64,000 nt of DNA, taken from positions 1-64,000 of the forward strand of contig CAKRGM010000003.1 in assembly GCA_934330725.1 (NCBI GenBank), in the 5' to 3' direction. The DNA comes from an uncultured Lachnospiraceae bacterium (GTDB taxonomy: Bacteria > Bacillota > Clostridia > Lachnospirales > Lachnospiraceae). Both the position numbers and the translations under genes were made by a program. Below, in pieces: positions 43,085 to 53,450 of this stretch. Within the stretch, counting starts at the first letter, position 1, and every line of letters begins with the position of its first letter. The notes beneath the pieces were generated by a model that saw nothing but the letters and a program-made list of their open reading frames with translations, ran no database searches and was not told where the DNA came from.

Positions 43085-43483
43085 ATGTATGAAATGAAAC
43101 CAGAATATTATACAGGAATAGATATGATTGATGAGGAGCATAAGCAGTTATTCCAATATGCTGATGAAGCTTATCAGCTGCTTCATGATGAGTTCACACC
43201 TGATAAATATGACAGAATAAATATAATATTAGAGAACCTTCGTGATTATACAGTAAAGCACTTTGCAGACGAAGAAAAATACATGGAGTCTATAAATTAT
43301 AAGAAAATATTTACACAAAAAATTCAACATCAGGAGTTCATTAATAAGTTAGATGAATTCATGGAACGTCATAATGATGAGATTGAAGATCAGGATAAAC
43401 AGATTATGGAGATCCTGCAATACCTTACTGAATGGCTGGTAAACCATATTCTGCATGTTGACGGACAGATTCCAAAAGGCTGA
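43085..43483 (+). CDS. Bacteriohemerythrin
   Basis: A 132-residue four-helix di-iron protein that binds oxygen. It has the ligand set of the family: GIDMIDEEHKQLF (first His and Glu region), VKHFADEEKYME (His and Glu), QHQEFINK (His) and VNHILHVD (terminal His pair and Asp). In anaerobes it likely scavenges oxygen or delivers it to a sensor or reductase. It stands alone, downstream of ldh. Confidence 0.9.
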   Translation: MYEMKPEYYTGIDMIDEEHKQLFQYADEAYQLLHDEFTPDKYDRINIILENLRDYTVKHFADEEKYMESINYKKIFTQKIQHQEFINKLDEFMERHNDEIEDQDKQIMEILQYLTEWLVNHILHVDGQIPKG

Positions 43484-43542
43484 TGTAATAGCAGGCGAAT
43501 AAAAAGCAAAAGATAATACAAAAGAGAAGGAGAATATTAAAG

Positions 43543-44229
43543 ATGTATCTTATTGCGGAAGTATTGATGATTATTTCAGTAGGAGGATTGATTGGAGCGC
43601 GGCAGGCAGGGCTTGTGGAATGGGAAATTATATTTAAGTCAGCGGCGAGTCTTTTCTTTGTGATGGAAGGATTTTTGGGATATTTAAAAGCAAAGAAAAA
43701 CAGAAAAGTTTATTTATATATTTTTCTGGCATTGATTTTTTCAATGGGCGGGGATGTTTTTCTGGCATTGGATACAAATAAAGGAATTATGTTTATTTCA
43801 GGTGTAGCAAGTTTTGCAATAGCCCATATCATGTTTATTATTGCTTTTTCTAAAATGTCAAAGATTCGTAAAGCTGACTTTGCAGTAGCAGGAGTTATAA
43901 TAGCAGTACTGCTTACTATTATGTATGTAGGAACATTTAATTTTAAAGGATTGCTGCCTGTTATAATTGCTTATGTAATAATTATTTCTTTTATGGTATC
44001 AAAAGCATTGTCCCTTTGGCGGTGCAGAAAAGGAAAAGAATGTGTAGTGGGGCTTATGATGGCAGGAGGAGTCTTTTTCCTTATTTCGGATTTAATATTA
44101 CTTTTTGTAATGTTTGGAACTGGAGTACCTAAGATAGCACAATCGGTAAATTTAATTGTCTATTATTTAGGGCAGCTGTTTCAGGCACGTGCGTTAAACA
44201 TAAGCTCAGAAAGCTTTTCGCAGGAATGA
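43543..44229 (+). CDS. YhhN-family membrane protein (lysoplasmalogenase-like)
   Basis: A 228-residue protein with about eight membrane helices. The motifs FSMGGDVFLAL and FFLISDLILLF contain the conserved aspartates of the YhhN/TMEM86 family, some members of which hydrolyse the vinyl-ether bond of lysoplasmalogens. Plasmalogens occur in anaerobic clostridia, so the activity would make sense. It is followed by a strong bidirectional terminator. Confidence 0.8.
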   Translation: MYLIAEVLMIISVGGLIGARQAGLVEWEIIFKSAASLFFVMEGFLGYLKAKKNRKVYLYIFLALIFSMGGDVFLALDTNKGIMFISGVASFAIAHIMFIIAFSKMSKIRKADFAVAGVIIAVLLTIMYVGTFNFKGLLPVIIAYVIIISFMVSKALSLWRCRKGKECVVGLMMAGGVFFLISDLILLFVMFGTGVPKIAQSVNLIVYYLGQLFQARALNISSESFSQE

Positions 44230-44270
44230 TGTGCCTGAGTTGAATTGCTGATTTTTTAAAGCATTACCTT

Positions 44271-44314
44271 AACCTGCTATTTGTGAAATATGAGACACAA
44301 ATAGCAGGTTAAAA
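44271..44314. terminator. Bidirectional terminator
   Basis: A perfect 15-bp stem (AACCTGCTATTTGTG with CACAAATAGCAGGTT, 10-nt loop) lies between two convergent genes, with an A-rich tail on the plus strand that gives the T tract for the minus-strand gene. Confidence 0.85.
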
Positions 44315-44321
44315 ATAGAAG

Positions 44322-44687
44322 CTAATTTGTTTTAGATGTGTTTATAGACTTTTTATAAAAATTGATTTTAGAATCAAGATTCTGCAGATATTCTTCCCAC
44401 TTTAACTGTTGGTCTAACATATATTTTCTATGAGCCTGGAGAATCTTAAGGCGTTCAGGCATGGTGTTTTCACCAAGATAGCGTAAATCTGAGTAGTGCT
44501 GGATATCTTTCAGAGGCATGCCTGTATCTTTTAAATGCTGGATAAATTTAATCCATTCAATATCGTGTTCGTCATAATCACGTCGACCATTTACATCACG
44601 TGATACCTTTATTAGTCCGTTTTTTTCATAATAACGCAGTGTGCTTTCGGACAGATTTGTTTCTTTGGCTATTTCACCTGTTGTCAT
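44322..44687 (-). CDS. MerR-family transcriptional regulator
   Basis: 121 residues: a MerR helix-turn-helix (TTGEIAKETNLSESTLRYYEKNGLI, then NGRRDYDEHD) with a C-terminal coiled coil (LKILQAHRKYMLDQQLKWEEYLQ) and no effector domain. The sequence resembles small MerR proteins that sense aldehydes or redox stress, but no conserved cysteine is present. Its target cannot be told. It is convergent with the YhhN-like gene and divergent from the phosphoesterase gene. Confidence 0.85.
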   Translation of the reverse strand: MTTGEIAKETNLSESTLRYYEKNGLIKVSRDVNGRRDYDEHDIEWIKFIQHLKDTGMPLKDIQHYSDLRYLGENTMPERLKILQAHRKYMLDQQLKWEEYLQNLDSKINFYKKSINTSKTN

Positions 44688-44927
44688 ATTTTCACCTCAA
44701 AAATATTTGATATAAATTTTTGTTTAAATAATATCATCTGAATTATAAAATATTTAGGATATAAAATCAAATGGAACAAATACGTTTTTTATCCGGTTGT
44801 TTACGAAATCGTGTACTTGTAAAATAATCTTGCTACAGGGGTTATCTGTGGTTATACTATATTGTGTTATAAAGCCACAATAGATAAACAGGCAGGGATG
44901 CCAAAGGTGTGAGGAGGAATTATTGAT

Positions 44928-46042
44928 ATGTGGGCAGTTCTTATGGCAGTTTTAATAGCGGCTTCGCTGGCAGGTATATTATATCTTGCAAACAGAGTAC
45001 GGAAATTTTCCTTTGTAAGTAAAATCACAAAAGAAAACAAGGTAGCGGCTTTTATTTTAAGCATGCTGTCTGTAGTGGTTTTATTTGTGGGAATATGGAT
45101 GGCATGGGGACTTATGAATGCAATTGTCTGTATATTACATCTTATTATTTTCTGGATTATAAGTGATGGAATTTTTGCTTTGGTGAAAAAGAAATGTAAA
45201 ATATCATTCAGAAGATATTATGCAGGTATTGTGGCAATAGTATTTACTATAGGATATCTTGGCATGGGGTGGGTAATGGCTCATCATGTGGCAGAGACGG
45301 AATATGAACTTCACACAGACAAGGCTGTCGGCAGTCTTAAAGTTGCTGTGTTTTCAGATTCTCATGTCGGAACCACATTTCATGGCGCTGGTTTTGCAGA
45401 ACATATGAAAGAAATTGAAGAGAACAATCCGGATGTCCTGCTTATTGCAGGAGATTTCGTAGATGATGATACAACAAAAGGAGATATGATAAGTTGCTGT
45501 GAAACGCTTGGTAAAATTAAAACAACATATGGAATATATTATGTTTTTGGAAACCATGACAAAGGTTATTATTCACCGGATTACAGAGGATACAACGCAG
45601 ATGACCTTGTTGCGGAGCTTAAGAAAATGGCGTACATGTTATGCAGGATGACGTGGAACTGATAGACAATCGTTTTTATATTATTGGAAGACAGGATAAG
45701 TCAGCAGAATATACGGATGGCAGAAAGTCAATGTCAGAGTTGTGTGAAAATCTTGGTCATGATAAGTTTACTATTGTACTTGATCATCAGCCACAGGATT
45801 ATAATGCACAGGCAGATGCAAATGTTGATCTTGTCTTATCGGGACATACGCATGGAGGTCAGCTTTTTCCGCTTATGACTATTGAAAATCACAGTAATCT
45901 GACTCCGGATGACCGGGTGTATGGCTATGAAAAAAGGGATAATACTAATTTTATTGTAACATCTGGTATTTCAGACTGGGCTATTAAGTTTAAGACAGGT
46001 TGTAAGTCAGAGTTCCTTATTATTAACATTTCAGGGAATTAG
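44928..46042 (+). pseudogene. Membrane-anchored metallophosphoesterase, single-base frameshift
   Basis: The N-terminus has about four membrane helices, then a calcineurin-like phosphoesterase domain: FSDSHVG, AGDFVDDD, FGNHDKGYY in the first frame (44928-45662) and LDHQPQDY and LSGHTHGGQLFP in the second (45641-46042). The frames join naturally as AELKKNGVHVMQDDVE if one A is added to the A4 run at 45624-45627. All metal-binding motifs would then be present. Either the gene is inactivated by a homopolymer deletion or there is a sequencing error. Both parts together match the family's usual length of about 370 residues. Confidence 0.8.
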
Positions 46043-46075
46043 TGCGAAAATTATGCTGATGTGAGAATGAGGATT
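46037..46075 (+). repeat. Dispersed structured repeat, partial copy D
   Basis: TTAGTGCGAAAATTATGCTGATG matches the first 24 bases of copy C (TTAGTGTGAAAAATCATGC and so on) with a few changes, and then diverges into GTGAGAATGAGGATTGG. Only the start and possibly the end of the element remain. Confidence 0.45.
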
Positions 46076-46149
46076 GGTAAACAATTGAAAATATTAAAAT
46101 TAGTAAATGATAAATAAGAATATACGATGTATATATATGAGGTGAAGCA

Positions 46150-46680
46150 ATGGATAATATAGCAGAAAAGTTTGAGTTCAGGAATATAAAGCCATCTGAA
46201 ACTGATCAGGCAGTGAATATAGAGCAGATTTGTTTTCCACCCAACGAGGCTTGTTCTGAAAAAAACATGAAGGACAGAATTGTCAGGGCATCTGAACTTT
46301 TTATGGTTGCAGTTGATAAAAAAACTGGGAAAATTGCAGGCTTTATAAATGGTCTTTCAACAGATGAAAGTACATTCAGGGATGAATTCTTTACGACACC
46401 GGAACTTTATAATCCGGCGGGTGAAAATATTATGATACTTGGACTTGATGTTTTACCTGAATATCGTGGAAATGGACTTGCCAGAGCACTGGTTTCCAAC
46501 TATATAAAGAAAGCTGATAAAGCAGGTAAAAAGGCATTATTACTCACATGTCTTGAATCAAAGGTTGAAATGTACAGAAAGTTTGGATTTACTGACAGAG
46601 GAATTGCCAATTCCACATGGGGCGGAGAAGAATGGCATGAGATGATTTATACTATGAGTCCATTAAAGTTGAAAGGATAA
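46150..46680 (+). CDS. GNAT-family N-acetyltransferase
   Basis: A 176-residue acetyl-CoA-dependent acetyltransferase. The acetyl-CoA loop is VLPEYRGNGLARALV, preceded by the strand IMILGLD and followed by ALLLTCLESKVEMYRKFGF. The substrate is unknown; the sequence style resembles the RimI/arylalkylamine-like branch. Start ATG 46150 follows GAGGTGAA. The downstream ACT-domain gene begins 6 nt after the stop, so the two are probably co-transcribed. Confidence 0.85.
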   Translation: MDNIAEKFEFRNIKPSETDQAVNIEQICFPPNEACSEKNMKDRIVRASELFMVAVDKKTGKIAGFINGLSTDESTFRDEFFTTPELYNPAGENIMILGLDVLPEYRGNGLARALVSNYIKKADKAGKKALLLTCLESKVEMYRKFGFTDRGIANSTWGGEEWHEMIYTMSPLKLKG

Positions 46681-46686
46681 ATAATT

Positions 46687-47055
46687 ATGGAAATACAAAA
46701 GCTTGATTATGATTTTTCAGTGTGTAAAGTGGAGGATTATTCCTTTGTAGATTTAAATGCAAAATACTGCTTTACAGGAAAAACGGATGAAGAAAAATCA
46801 CTGGTTTGTCTTACAGGTGATGTCCCGCCAAATACAATTGAAAGGGATGACGGATGGATGGCATTTCGAATCTGTGGAATACTGGATTTTTCATTAATTG
46901 GAATACTATCTGAAATTTCTGGCATATTAGCTGAGAATAAGATAGGGATTTTTGCGGTTTCAACATTTAATACAGATTATATACTGACAAAAAAAGAAAA
47001 TTATCAGAGAGCGTTAGAAGTTCTTAGTAATGCCGGATATAAAATTGAAGATTAA
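46687..47055 (+). CDS. ACT domain-containing protein
   Basis: A 122-residue protein with a C-terminal ACT-like domain (ILDFSLIGILSEISGILAENKIGIFAVSTFNTDYIL) preceded by a small N-terminal domain. It matches the stand-alone two-ACT family found beside GNAT genes; members are thought to bind amino acids, but no function is established. It ends shortly before a strong terminator. Co-occurrence with the acetyltransferase upstream hints at a shared amino-acid substrate. Confidence 0.8.
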   Translation: MEIQKLDYDFSVCKVEDYSFVDLNAKYCFTGKTDEEKSLVCLTGDVPPNTIERDDGWMAFRICGILDFSLIGILSEISGILAENKIGIFAVSTFNTDYILTKKENYQRALEVLSNAGYKIED

Positions 47056-47080
47056 AATGCATTTCATCAGAGTGTGTCAA

Positions 47081-47135
47081 AGGCAATTGCAGACTGTGAA
47101 AAATTTAATTATCAGTCGTGCAATTGCCTTTTTCT
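47081..47135 (+). terminator. Terminator after the ACT-domain gene
   Basis: AGGCAATTGCA with GACTG pairs with CAGTC and TGCAATTGCCT, followed by TTTTT. The convergent minus-strand gene ends at 47153. Confidence 0.85.
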
Positions 47136-47152
47136 GTTGTGTTTTTAAATTC

Positions 47153-47851
47153 TTATTCAAAATAAATATTAATTTCACCGAAAGAACAGTCAGCATTTAT
47201 TGTTACATAATTTGTGACTACATTGCTGTTTAGATGTTCATGTATATTTACACTGCCAAAGGCTGCATCCTTTTTGATATCAGCATGCCATGTGTCAGGA
47301 AGATATACATCAGTTTGACCAAAAGAATTGGATATGTTTATGTTTCCATTTACACCGGATGGCATTTGGGCATTGTCAAAATATACATTTGTCTGTCCGA
47401 AAGCATTTTCGATGTCAGCATTTACAAAGTCAGTTGAATTTATATATTTGCTTGTTTGTGAAAATGTATTCTTTATGTGAACATTTGAACCGTTAGAATA
47501 TTCTTCGACAGTTGATGATACAAAAACAGCTTTTTTTCTGCGGGATTTTTTTACATTACCCAGGATTATGTTAAATCCGATTGCAATTAAGATTATGCAA
47601 AGCCACCATGTCCATGGCGTGATTGCTTCAATTCCAAGCTGGCTGTCATACATACATCCAAGTATGCCGACAGGTATGAAAAATTCAAATGAATGAAGCA
47701 ATACAAGACCGCGTATTGCCCAGACAACAAAAAGTACTGTAAATATGATTTGCATAAGTGGCAGATGCTGGATTACCCCGATGCCGCTCAGTATAAGATA
47801 AAGTGCGATGAGTATTAACACAAAGCCTCCAAAAATATTTTTCTTATTCAT
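47153..47851 (-). CDS. LiaF-like membrane protein
   Basis: 232 residues: about four membrane helices (10-115) followed by a beta-rich cytoplasmic tail with repeated NTFSQT, NAFGQTNVYFDNA, NSFGQTDVYLPD and AAFGSVNI segments, the pattern of LiaF/DUF2154 C-terminal domains. LiaF-type proteins tune envelope-stress regulators. It overlaps the end of the upstream LytTR gene by 8 nt, a pair often seen in Firmicutes, so it probably modulates that regulator or is controlled by it. Confidence 0.8.
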   Translation of the reverse strand: MNKKNIFGGFVLILIALYLILSGIGVIQHLPLMQIIFTVLFVVWAIRGLVLLHSFEFFIPVGILGCMYDSQLGIEAITPWTWWLCIILIAIGFNIILGNVKKSRRKKAVFVSSTVEEYSNGSNVHIKNTFSQTSKYINSTDFVNADIENAFGQTNVYFDNAQMPSGVNGNINISNSFGQTDVYLPDTWHADIKKDAAFGSVNIHEHLNSNVVTNYVTINADCSFGEINIYFE

Positions 47852-48308
47852 TTTTTAACCTCTTTTCTTCTAATTTTTCCATTAATGCTTTTATGTAGTT
47901 TCTTGATACATATGCTTTTTTTACTGAATTAATAAATTCGACTGCACTGGCTCCTGTGATGTTTTTGCTTATTGAGCGGATTTTACCTGTGTTTATGATA
48001 GTTGATTTTGAAACTCGCATAAATATTGCCGGCAGCAGTTCCTCCAGCTCATATAGTTTTTGTTTCGTTTCAAAAACATCCTTTGCTGAATGAACAGCAA
48101 CTACCGAATCTGCCGACTCGAGAAACAGGATTTCATTTAGATTTAGCAGATATTCCTTTTTTTGCTTCATTACATGAAGCTGCAGCTTGGTATTCATCGC
48201 CTCCATCAGCTGTTTCTGCAATATAATAATGTTATCATCCAGTTTACCGCATCGGATTACCAGTTCATCTTCTGTGATATTTTCATCAATTTCAATTTGT
48301 ATTTTCAT
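47844..48308 (-). CDS. LytTR-family DNA-binding regulator
   Basis: A 154-residue protein whose C-terminal about 100 residues form a LytTR domain: EYLLNLNEILFLESADSVVAVH, then FMRVSKSTIINTGKIRSI and AYVSRNYIKALMEKL. There is no receiver domain, so it is not a classical response regulator. It is co-transcribed with the LiaF-like membrane protein, which may control it. Its DNA target is unknown. Confidence 0.85.
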   Translation of the reverse strand: MKIQIEIDENITEDELVIRCGKLDDNIIILQKQLMEAMNTKLQLHVMKQKKEYLLNLNEILFLESADSVVAVHSAKDVFETKQKLYELEELLPAIFMRVSKSTIINTGKIRSISKNITGASAVEFINSVKKAYVSRNYIKALMEKLEEKRLKNE

Positions 48309-48469
48309 GGCTTGATTATATTAAAAGATTCCGGCATTGTAAATCGATTTGAACTAAGAGGTAAATATAATGGTGTAAGAGGTAAAAATTGTATTATATT
48401 GCAAAATAATATGCTAAAATAAATACAATTACATTTTAAATATGCATTATCCGGGGAGGATACAGAATA

Positions 48470-49960
48470 GTGAAAAATATACAGGTGATAAAGCAAATGA
48501 ACAGAAATTACATAAAAAAGAAGGTACTTACTTTTATAATATGTTTATTATGTCTGGGAATGACGGGCTGCTTAAATAAAAGTGAGGCGGTTTCAAATGA
48601 TAATATTGTAAATGAGTCACAGCAGAAAAGTGATTTGCCGGAGAATACTGAAAAGTCAGAAGCGTGTAAAGAGAATATCCGAAGCAGTATAAAAAAGTAT
48701 ACATGGCTTTCAGATAATTCAGAAAAACTTCTGGAGTTCGCTGATTATATTATTGAAAATTATGATGTTAAAAAGGTTTCAGATGCTCTGGATAATGCAA
48801 ATGCAGATGCGGTACAAAACAGTACAGGTTCATCAGGCACTGATGGAAATGATAAGGAGTACAGGAATAATGTAAGCAGATGTTTTTATGAAGCGGCAGG
48901 AAAGTCACTTTATGTTTTGTGGGACGAATACCAGGGATATTTAAAAGATGATAAAACAGCGCAGGAACACCAGATATATATGAAAAAAAGCCAGACAGAT
49001 ACAGGAAATACTGGTGATGTAAATATTTCATTTGCAGGTGATATCTGCCTTACTGAAGATGGATTTGTTATTGATCACTATGATGAGGTAAATGGAGATC
49101 TTTCAAAATGTATTTCCTCAGATATAATAAAAAAGACAAGTTCAGCAGATATATTTATGCTTAATCATGAATACACGGTGAGTACGAGAGGAACGCCGCT
49201 GAAAGGGAAAAAATATACATTTCGTGCAACACCTGAAAGAGAAAAAATATTAAAAGAACTTGGAACAGATATTGTCAGTATTGCGAATAACCATATTTAT
49301 GATTATGGGGCAGAAGCATTTTCAGATACCATGGATGCGTTAAAAAAAGAGCAGATACCCTATGTGGGAGCAGGAGCCAATATAAATGAGGCAAGAAAGC
49401 CGGTTTATTTTGAAGTTAACGGTATGAAGATAGGTATTGTATCTGCAAACAGGTCGGAAAAGGTCATTTATACGCCGGAAGCTGGTGAAAATACACCGGG
49501 TGTTGTGAGAATGTATGATACTGAAATGATGAAAGAAATTATAAGCTGTGCTTCTAAAGAATGTGACTACGTAATAGCATATGTTCACTGGGGAACAGAG
49601 GATTCAGCAAAGTATGAAAGTTATCAGACAGATATTGCAAAAGACTTTGTTGAATGTGGAGCAGATGCGATAATAGGAGGCCATCCGCATGTACTGCAGG
49701 GCATGGAGTTTATTAATGGAAAACCGGTTGTATATAGCCTTGGTGATTTCTGGTTTAATTCAGAAACCAAGTACACAACAGTTGTCAGTCTGACTGTTAA
49801 CATGCAGGGACTTCAAAAGATGAGCCTTTTGCCATGTATGCAGGAAAATTATACAACACATACTCTTGAAGGTGACAAAGCAGATGAATTTTATAAGTAT
49901 ATCCAGAAATTGTCTCCCAAAGTGACTATAGGTAATGATGGTATTGTAAGTGAGCATTAA
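48470..49960 (+). CDS. CapA-family lipoprotein (poly-gamma-glutamate capsule-type phosphoesterase fold)
   Basis: 496 residues. A lipoprotein signal (VLTFIICLLCLGMTGC) places the lipid-modified cysteine near residue 33. After a 140-residue linker domain comes a CapA domain: VNISFAGDICLTEDGF, LNHEYTV, NNHIYDYG, YVHWGTED and GGHPHVLQGMEFINGKPVVYSLGD, a metallophosphoesterase-like set. CapA homologues are linked to poly-gamma-glutamate capsule or envelope work, but most lone copies are uncharacterised. GTG 48470 stands 10 nt after GGGGAGG; a later ATG 48497 is possible. Confidence 0.85.
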   Translation: MKNIQVIKQMNRNYIKKKVLTFIICLLCLGMTGCLNKSEAVSNDNIVNESQQKSDLPENTEKSEACKENIRSSIKKYTWLSDNSEKLLEFADYIIENYDVKKVSDALDNANADAVQNSTGSSGTDGNDKEYRNNVSRCFYEAAGKSLYVLWDEYQGYLKDDKTAQEHQIYMKKSQTDTGNTGDVNISFAGDICLTEDGFVIDHYDEVNGDLSKCISSDIIKKTSSADIFMLNHEYTVSTRGTPLKGKKYTFRATPEREKILKELGTDIVSIANNHIYDYGAEAFSDTMDALKKEQIPYVGAGANINEARKPVYFEVNGMKIGIVSANRSEKVIYTPEAGENTPGVVRMYDTEMMKEIISCASKECDYVIAYVHWGTEDSAKYESYQTDIAKDFVECGADAIIGGHPHVLQGMEFINGKPVVYSLGDFWFNSETKYTTVVSLTVNMQGLQKMSLLPCMQENYTTHTLEGDKADEFYKYIQKLSPKVTIGNDGIVSEH

Positions 49961-50087
49961 TATATAAAAACATTGAAACGCTGTATTATCTGGAATATAA
50001 TATTAGTAAGTTTTATATTGATACGTAAACAGAATATTAAGTTGATTTATTGATATTATTTAGCTTATAGGGGTGGGGAAAAGCAAA

Positions 50088-52647
50088 ATGGAAGGCAAAA
50101 CATATCAGGAAGGTATAATCTACATAACTGATTCACATAAATTTAATAAAGAAAATTATAATACATTTGTTGATGTGATGCAGAAAAATTGTGCAGTAGG
50201 GTTTGTTACAGGATATTATGATGACAAATTGAGTATTTAAGTGTAAACAGTTATTTTTTACATAATCTGGGATATAATTATGATGAATTTATGGAGGCAA
50301 CATCCGGATCGATTCTTAATTTGTTCTATGGAGAAAATAAATCTTTTTTGAAGAAAGACAGATTTTGTAATATAAAGGGTGAAGGCGAAGGCCTGATGCT
50401 TACAAAGGATAAAGTCCCTGTTTACACACACATGTTTAAAACTGACTCAGTAGACAGTGAAGGCCGGAAATTCTGGATATTGTCGGCACAGCTTGACTGG
50501 ACACAGCAGAATATTCATCTGGTTAATAACTTACTGCAATCGGGTTTCTGGTATTTTGATTGTAATGGAAATGGAGAAATTACAAATATTAATTACAGTC
50601 ATGAATTCAGACATATGTTAGGTTATCAGGATATATTAGACTTTCCGAATACGGTTGAAGCATGGAAAGATTTAGTGCATCCGGATGATCTGAAAAAAGT
50701 AATGAATCAAATGTGTAAGACACTTGCAGATAAAACCAATCAGACAAAATATGATGTGGAATATCGTATGAAGGCGAAGGATAATAAGTATCACTGGTTT
50801 AAAGCAAGTGCGGAGGTTACACGGGGACTGGATGGAATAGCCAGACATGTAGTTGGCATTTTTGTAAATATTGATAAAAATAAGGCAGAGCAGAGAAGAA
50901 AACAAAGAACCAGTGCATTTCACCGGGTTTATTCAGAGGCTAATTTATGTGAGTATTATGTTGATCTTTTAGATAATACATTTGATTCCTTGAAAACAGA
51001 TGATTCTTTACTTCAAATATTTAAGACATGCTTATACAGGCAACTGTTAAGATTGTTGACAGGTTTGCCATGTGTGATTTTGAGAAAGGTACATATGAGC
51101 TTTTCTGGTTTGATAAATCATGCCCATATGAGCCAAGGGGGGATTATAAGGATCTTGTTACAAACATAGATGCATCATATAAAATGGTCGCAGAAAATGA
51201 ATCAATAAAAGAAATCTTTTCTATGAAAAATATTCAGAAATTTTTAAAAACGCCGGAAGATATATATCGTTTTGAATACTGTACATATAATGAGGTACAA
51301 TTTAAAACAATGACAATCACACCGCTTATATGGAAAAATGGCAAAGCTCAGAAAATCCTGATGATAGTGCAGGATACTACTCAGGAGAAGCTTATGGAAA
51401 TAGAATCCAGAAAAGCTTTAAAGGATGCATATGAGACTGCAAACAGGGCTAATCGTGCAAAAACTGACTTCTTGTCAAATATGTCACATGATATCCGTAC
51501 ACCTATGAATGCAATTGTTGGCATGACAGCAATTGCAGGAGCTAATATAGATAACAGGGAAAAGGTTAAGGATTGCCTTGAAAAGATTACGCAGTCGAGT
51601 CGTCATTTGTTAAACCTTATTAACGAAGTGCTTGATATGTCAAGAATTGAAAGCGGACGTATTACACTTTCGGAAGAAAAGTTTAATCTTTCGGCTCTTG
51701 TTGATAATCTTGTATCTATGATAGAGCCAAACATGCAGCTGCACAACCATCATTTTGAAGCGCAGATTAATAATATCAGGCATGAAGATGTTTTTGGAGA
51801 TACACTAAGGATACAACAGCTGATTACCAATATTATAGGTAATTCAGTAAAATATACACTGGATGGTGGAAATATTACACTTAATATCAGGGAAATTCCA
51901 GTGGAGTCCGATGAAATAGGATGCTATGAATTTATAATTGAGGATAATGGTATTGGAATCAGTGAGAATTTTCAGAAAGTTATGTTTGAACCATTTACAA
52001 GGGAAGATGATAAACGTACAACGAATATCCAGGGAACAGGTCTTGGAATGTCGATTGCATACAATATTGCGAGGATGATGAATGGTCACATTAATGTAAA
52101 AAGCGAAATAGGGAAAGGAAGCAGATTTACAATAACGATATTTTTAAAGCTGCAAAAAAAGGATGTTGAAAAAATTGATAATATTATTTCGACACCTGTG
52201 CCGATAGCAAAAAAAAATGATAAATCCTGTGAGAATGATTTAACTGAACTGACCAGGTGTGATTATGCCGGAAAGAATATTCTTTTAGTGGAAGATAATG
52301 AACTAAACAGTGAGATTGCAAAGGAAATTATTGAGATGACGGCAGCTGTTGTCACAACAGCAAATAATGGAAAAGCTGCAGTAGAAAAATTTGCAGCATC
52401 GCCTGAAGGATTTTATGATTTGATTTTTATGGACATACAGATGCCGGTTATGAATGGATATGAGGCAACGGCGGCAATAAGATCATTAAAAAGAAAAGAT
52501 GCCGAAACAATACCAATAGCCGCCATGACAGCTAACGCATTTGCTGAAGATGTATTATTGTCAAAAAATGCAGGAATGAATGTACATATTGCAAAACCTC
52601 TTGATCTGGGTAAAATGGATAAAGTATTAAAGGAGTGGCTTAAATGA
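50088..52647 (+). pseudogene. PAS-containing hybrid histidine kinase with two frame disruptions
   Basis: A sensor kinase broken into three frames. Part 1 (50088-50240) ends in a stop after YYDDKLSI. Part 2 (about 50231-51040) carries a PAS domain (YSHEFRHMLGYQDIL, then WFKASAEVTRGLDG) and ends near a second lesion around 51020. Part 3 (51028-52647, 539 residues) holds a PAS remainder and intact kinase and receiver domains: MSHDIRTPMNAI (phospho-His), ITNIIGNSVKYT, IEDNGIGIS, GTGLGMS, then LLVEDNELN, MDIQMPVMNG and the lysine of IAKPLD. Part 3 could still be translated, but sensing would be lost. Confidence 0.75.
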
Positions 52648-53279
52648 AACACAAAATTTTATATCGTAGTTTACGAAAAAGAGATTATGAGGCACTTGCA
52701 GATATAATTGTTTCTACGTGGGGATTTGATGAATTTGTAAACAGTAAGAGTGCAAAACGTCATCTGGGATTAGGTTATATTTATGACTGTCTTATATATA
52801 ACGACTATAGCTGCATTGCAGAAGTTGATGGCAATACAGCCGGTATTATTATTGGCGCAGATTATGGCAGAAAATGTATTAATATGAAGTTTCTTATAAT
52901 GAAAATATATCATTCGGTTATGCTTCGTATCAGTTCAGGATTTAAGACATCAGAAAAAAATATTCTGAATGCTTATGGAAAAGTTATGCAGGAAATGGAT
53001 AAGTCATATCCTCAAAAGGGAAATGCGGAGATAAGACTTTTTATTGTTGATTCACGGTATCGGGGAATGGGACTTGGCAGCAGAATGTTCAGACATCTGA
53101 ACAGCTGGTTTAGTAAAAATCATATTGCATCATATTATGTTCATACAGATAATGTGTGCAATTACAGATTTTATGAGAAGCATGGAATGAAGCTTATTTG
53201 TGAAAGAAAAACAGATATTTCATATGCGGGAGTTGAGAATGTAGAAATGTTTCTTTACAGTAAAGAAAAAATAAGATAG
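52644..53279 (+). CDS. GNAT-family N-acetyltransferase
   Basis: A 211-residue acetyltransferase. The acetyl-CoA loop is DSRYRGMGLGSRMFRHL, followed by YVHTDNVCNYRFYEKHGM, the usual C-terminal strands. An inserted segment (about 75-110) makes it longer than a minimal GNAT. The ATG overlaps the kinase gene stop by 4 nt, so it is translationally coupled to it. The substrate is unknown. Confidence 0.85.
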   Translation: MKHKILYRSLRKRDYEALADIIVSTWGFDEFVNSKSAKRHLGLGYIYDCLIYNDYSCIAEVDGNTAGIIIGADYGRKCINMKFLIMKIYHSVMLRISSGFKTSEKNILNAYGKVMQEMDKSYPQKGNAEIRLFIVDSRYRGMGLGSRMFRHLNSWFSKNHIASYYVHTDNVCNYRFYEKHGMKLICERKTDISYAGVENVEMFLYSKEKIR

Positions 53280-53341
53280 AACTGCTTCATTTAAATATGG
53301 AGTAAATTAATATCTAAGGTTAAATAGTGAGGTAAAACATA

Positions 53342-53450
53342 AGTGAAAGGGTTATTGTATATTAATGGGTGTATGCGTAAGGATTCACGTACAGAGCTTC
53401 TTGGCAGAAAGTATATTGAACATATACTTAAAGATAATACATACACTGGT
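53342..53450 (+). pseudogene. N-terminal fragment of a flavodoxin-fold NAD(P)H oxidoreductase
   Basis: GTG 53342 gives KGLLYINGCMRKDSRTELL and the homology then continues in a shifted frame (GRKYIEHILKD) after a TTT run at 53400-53402. VLYINGCMR with SRTxxL is the start of flavodoxin-like quinone reductases. The rest of the gene is absent; the convergent esterase gene follows directly. Confidence 0.5.

Noticed and set aside
44271..44310. Hairpin with GCTATTTGTG/CACAAATAGC, similar to stem 2 of the repeat.
   Set aside because: The flanking parts of the element are missing and the position fits an ordinary bidirectional terminator.
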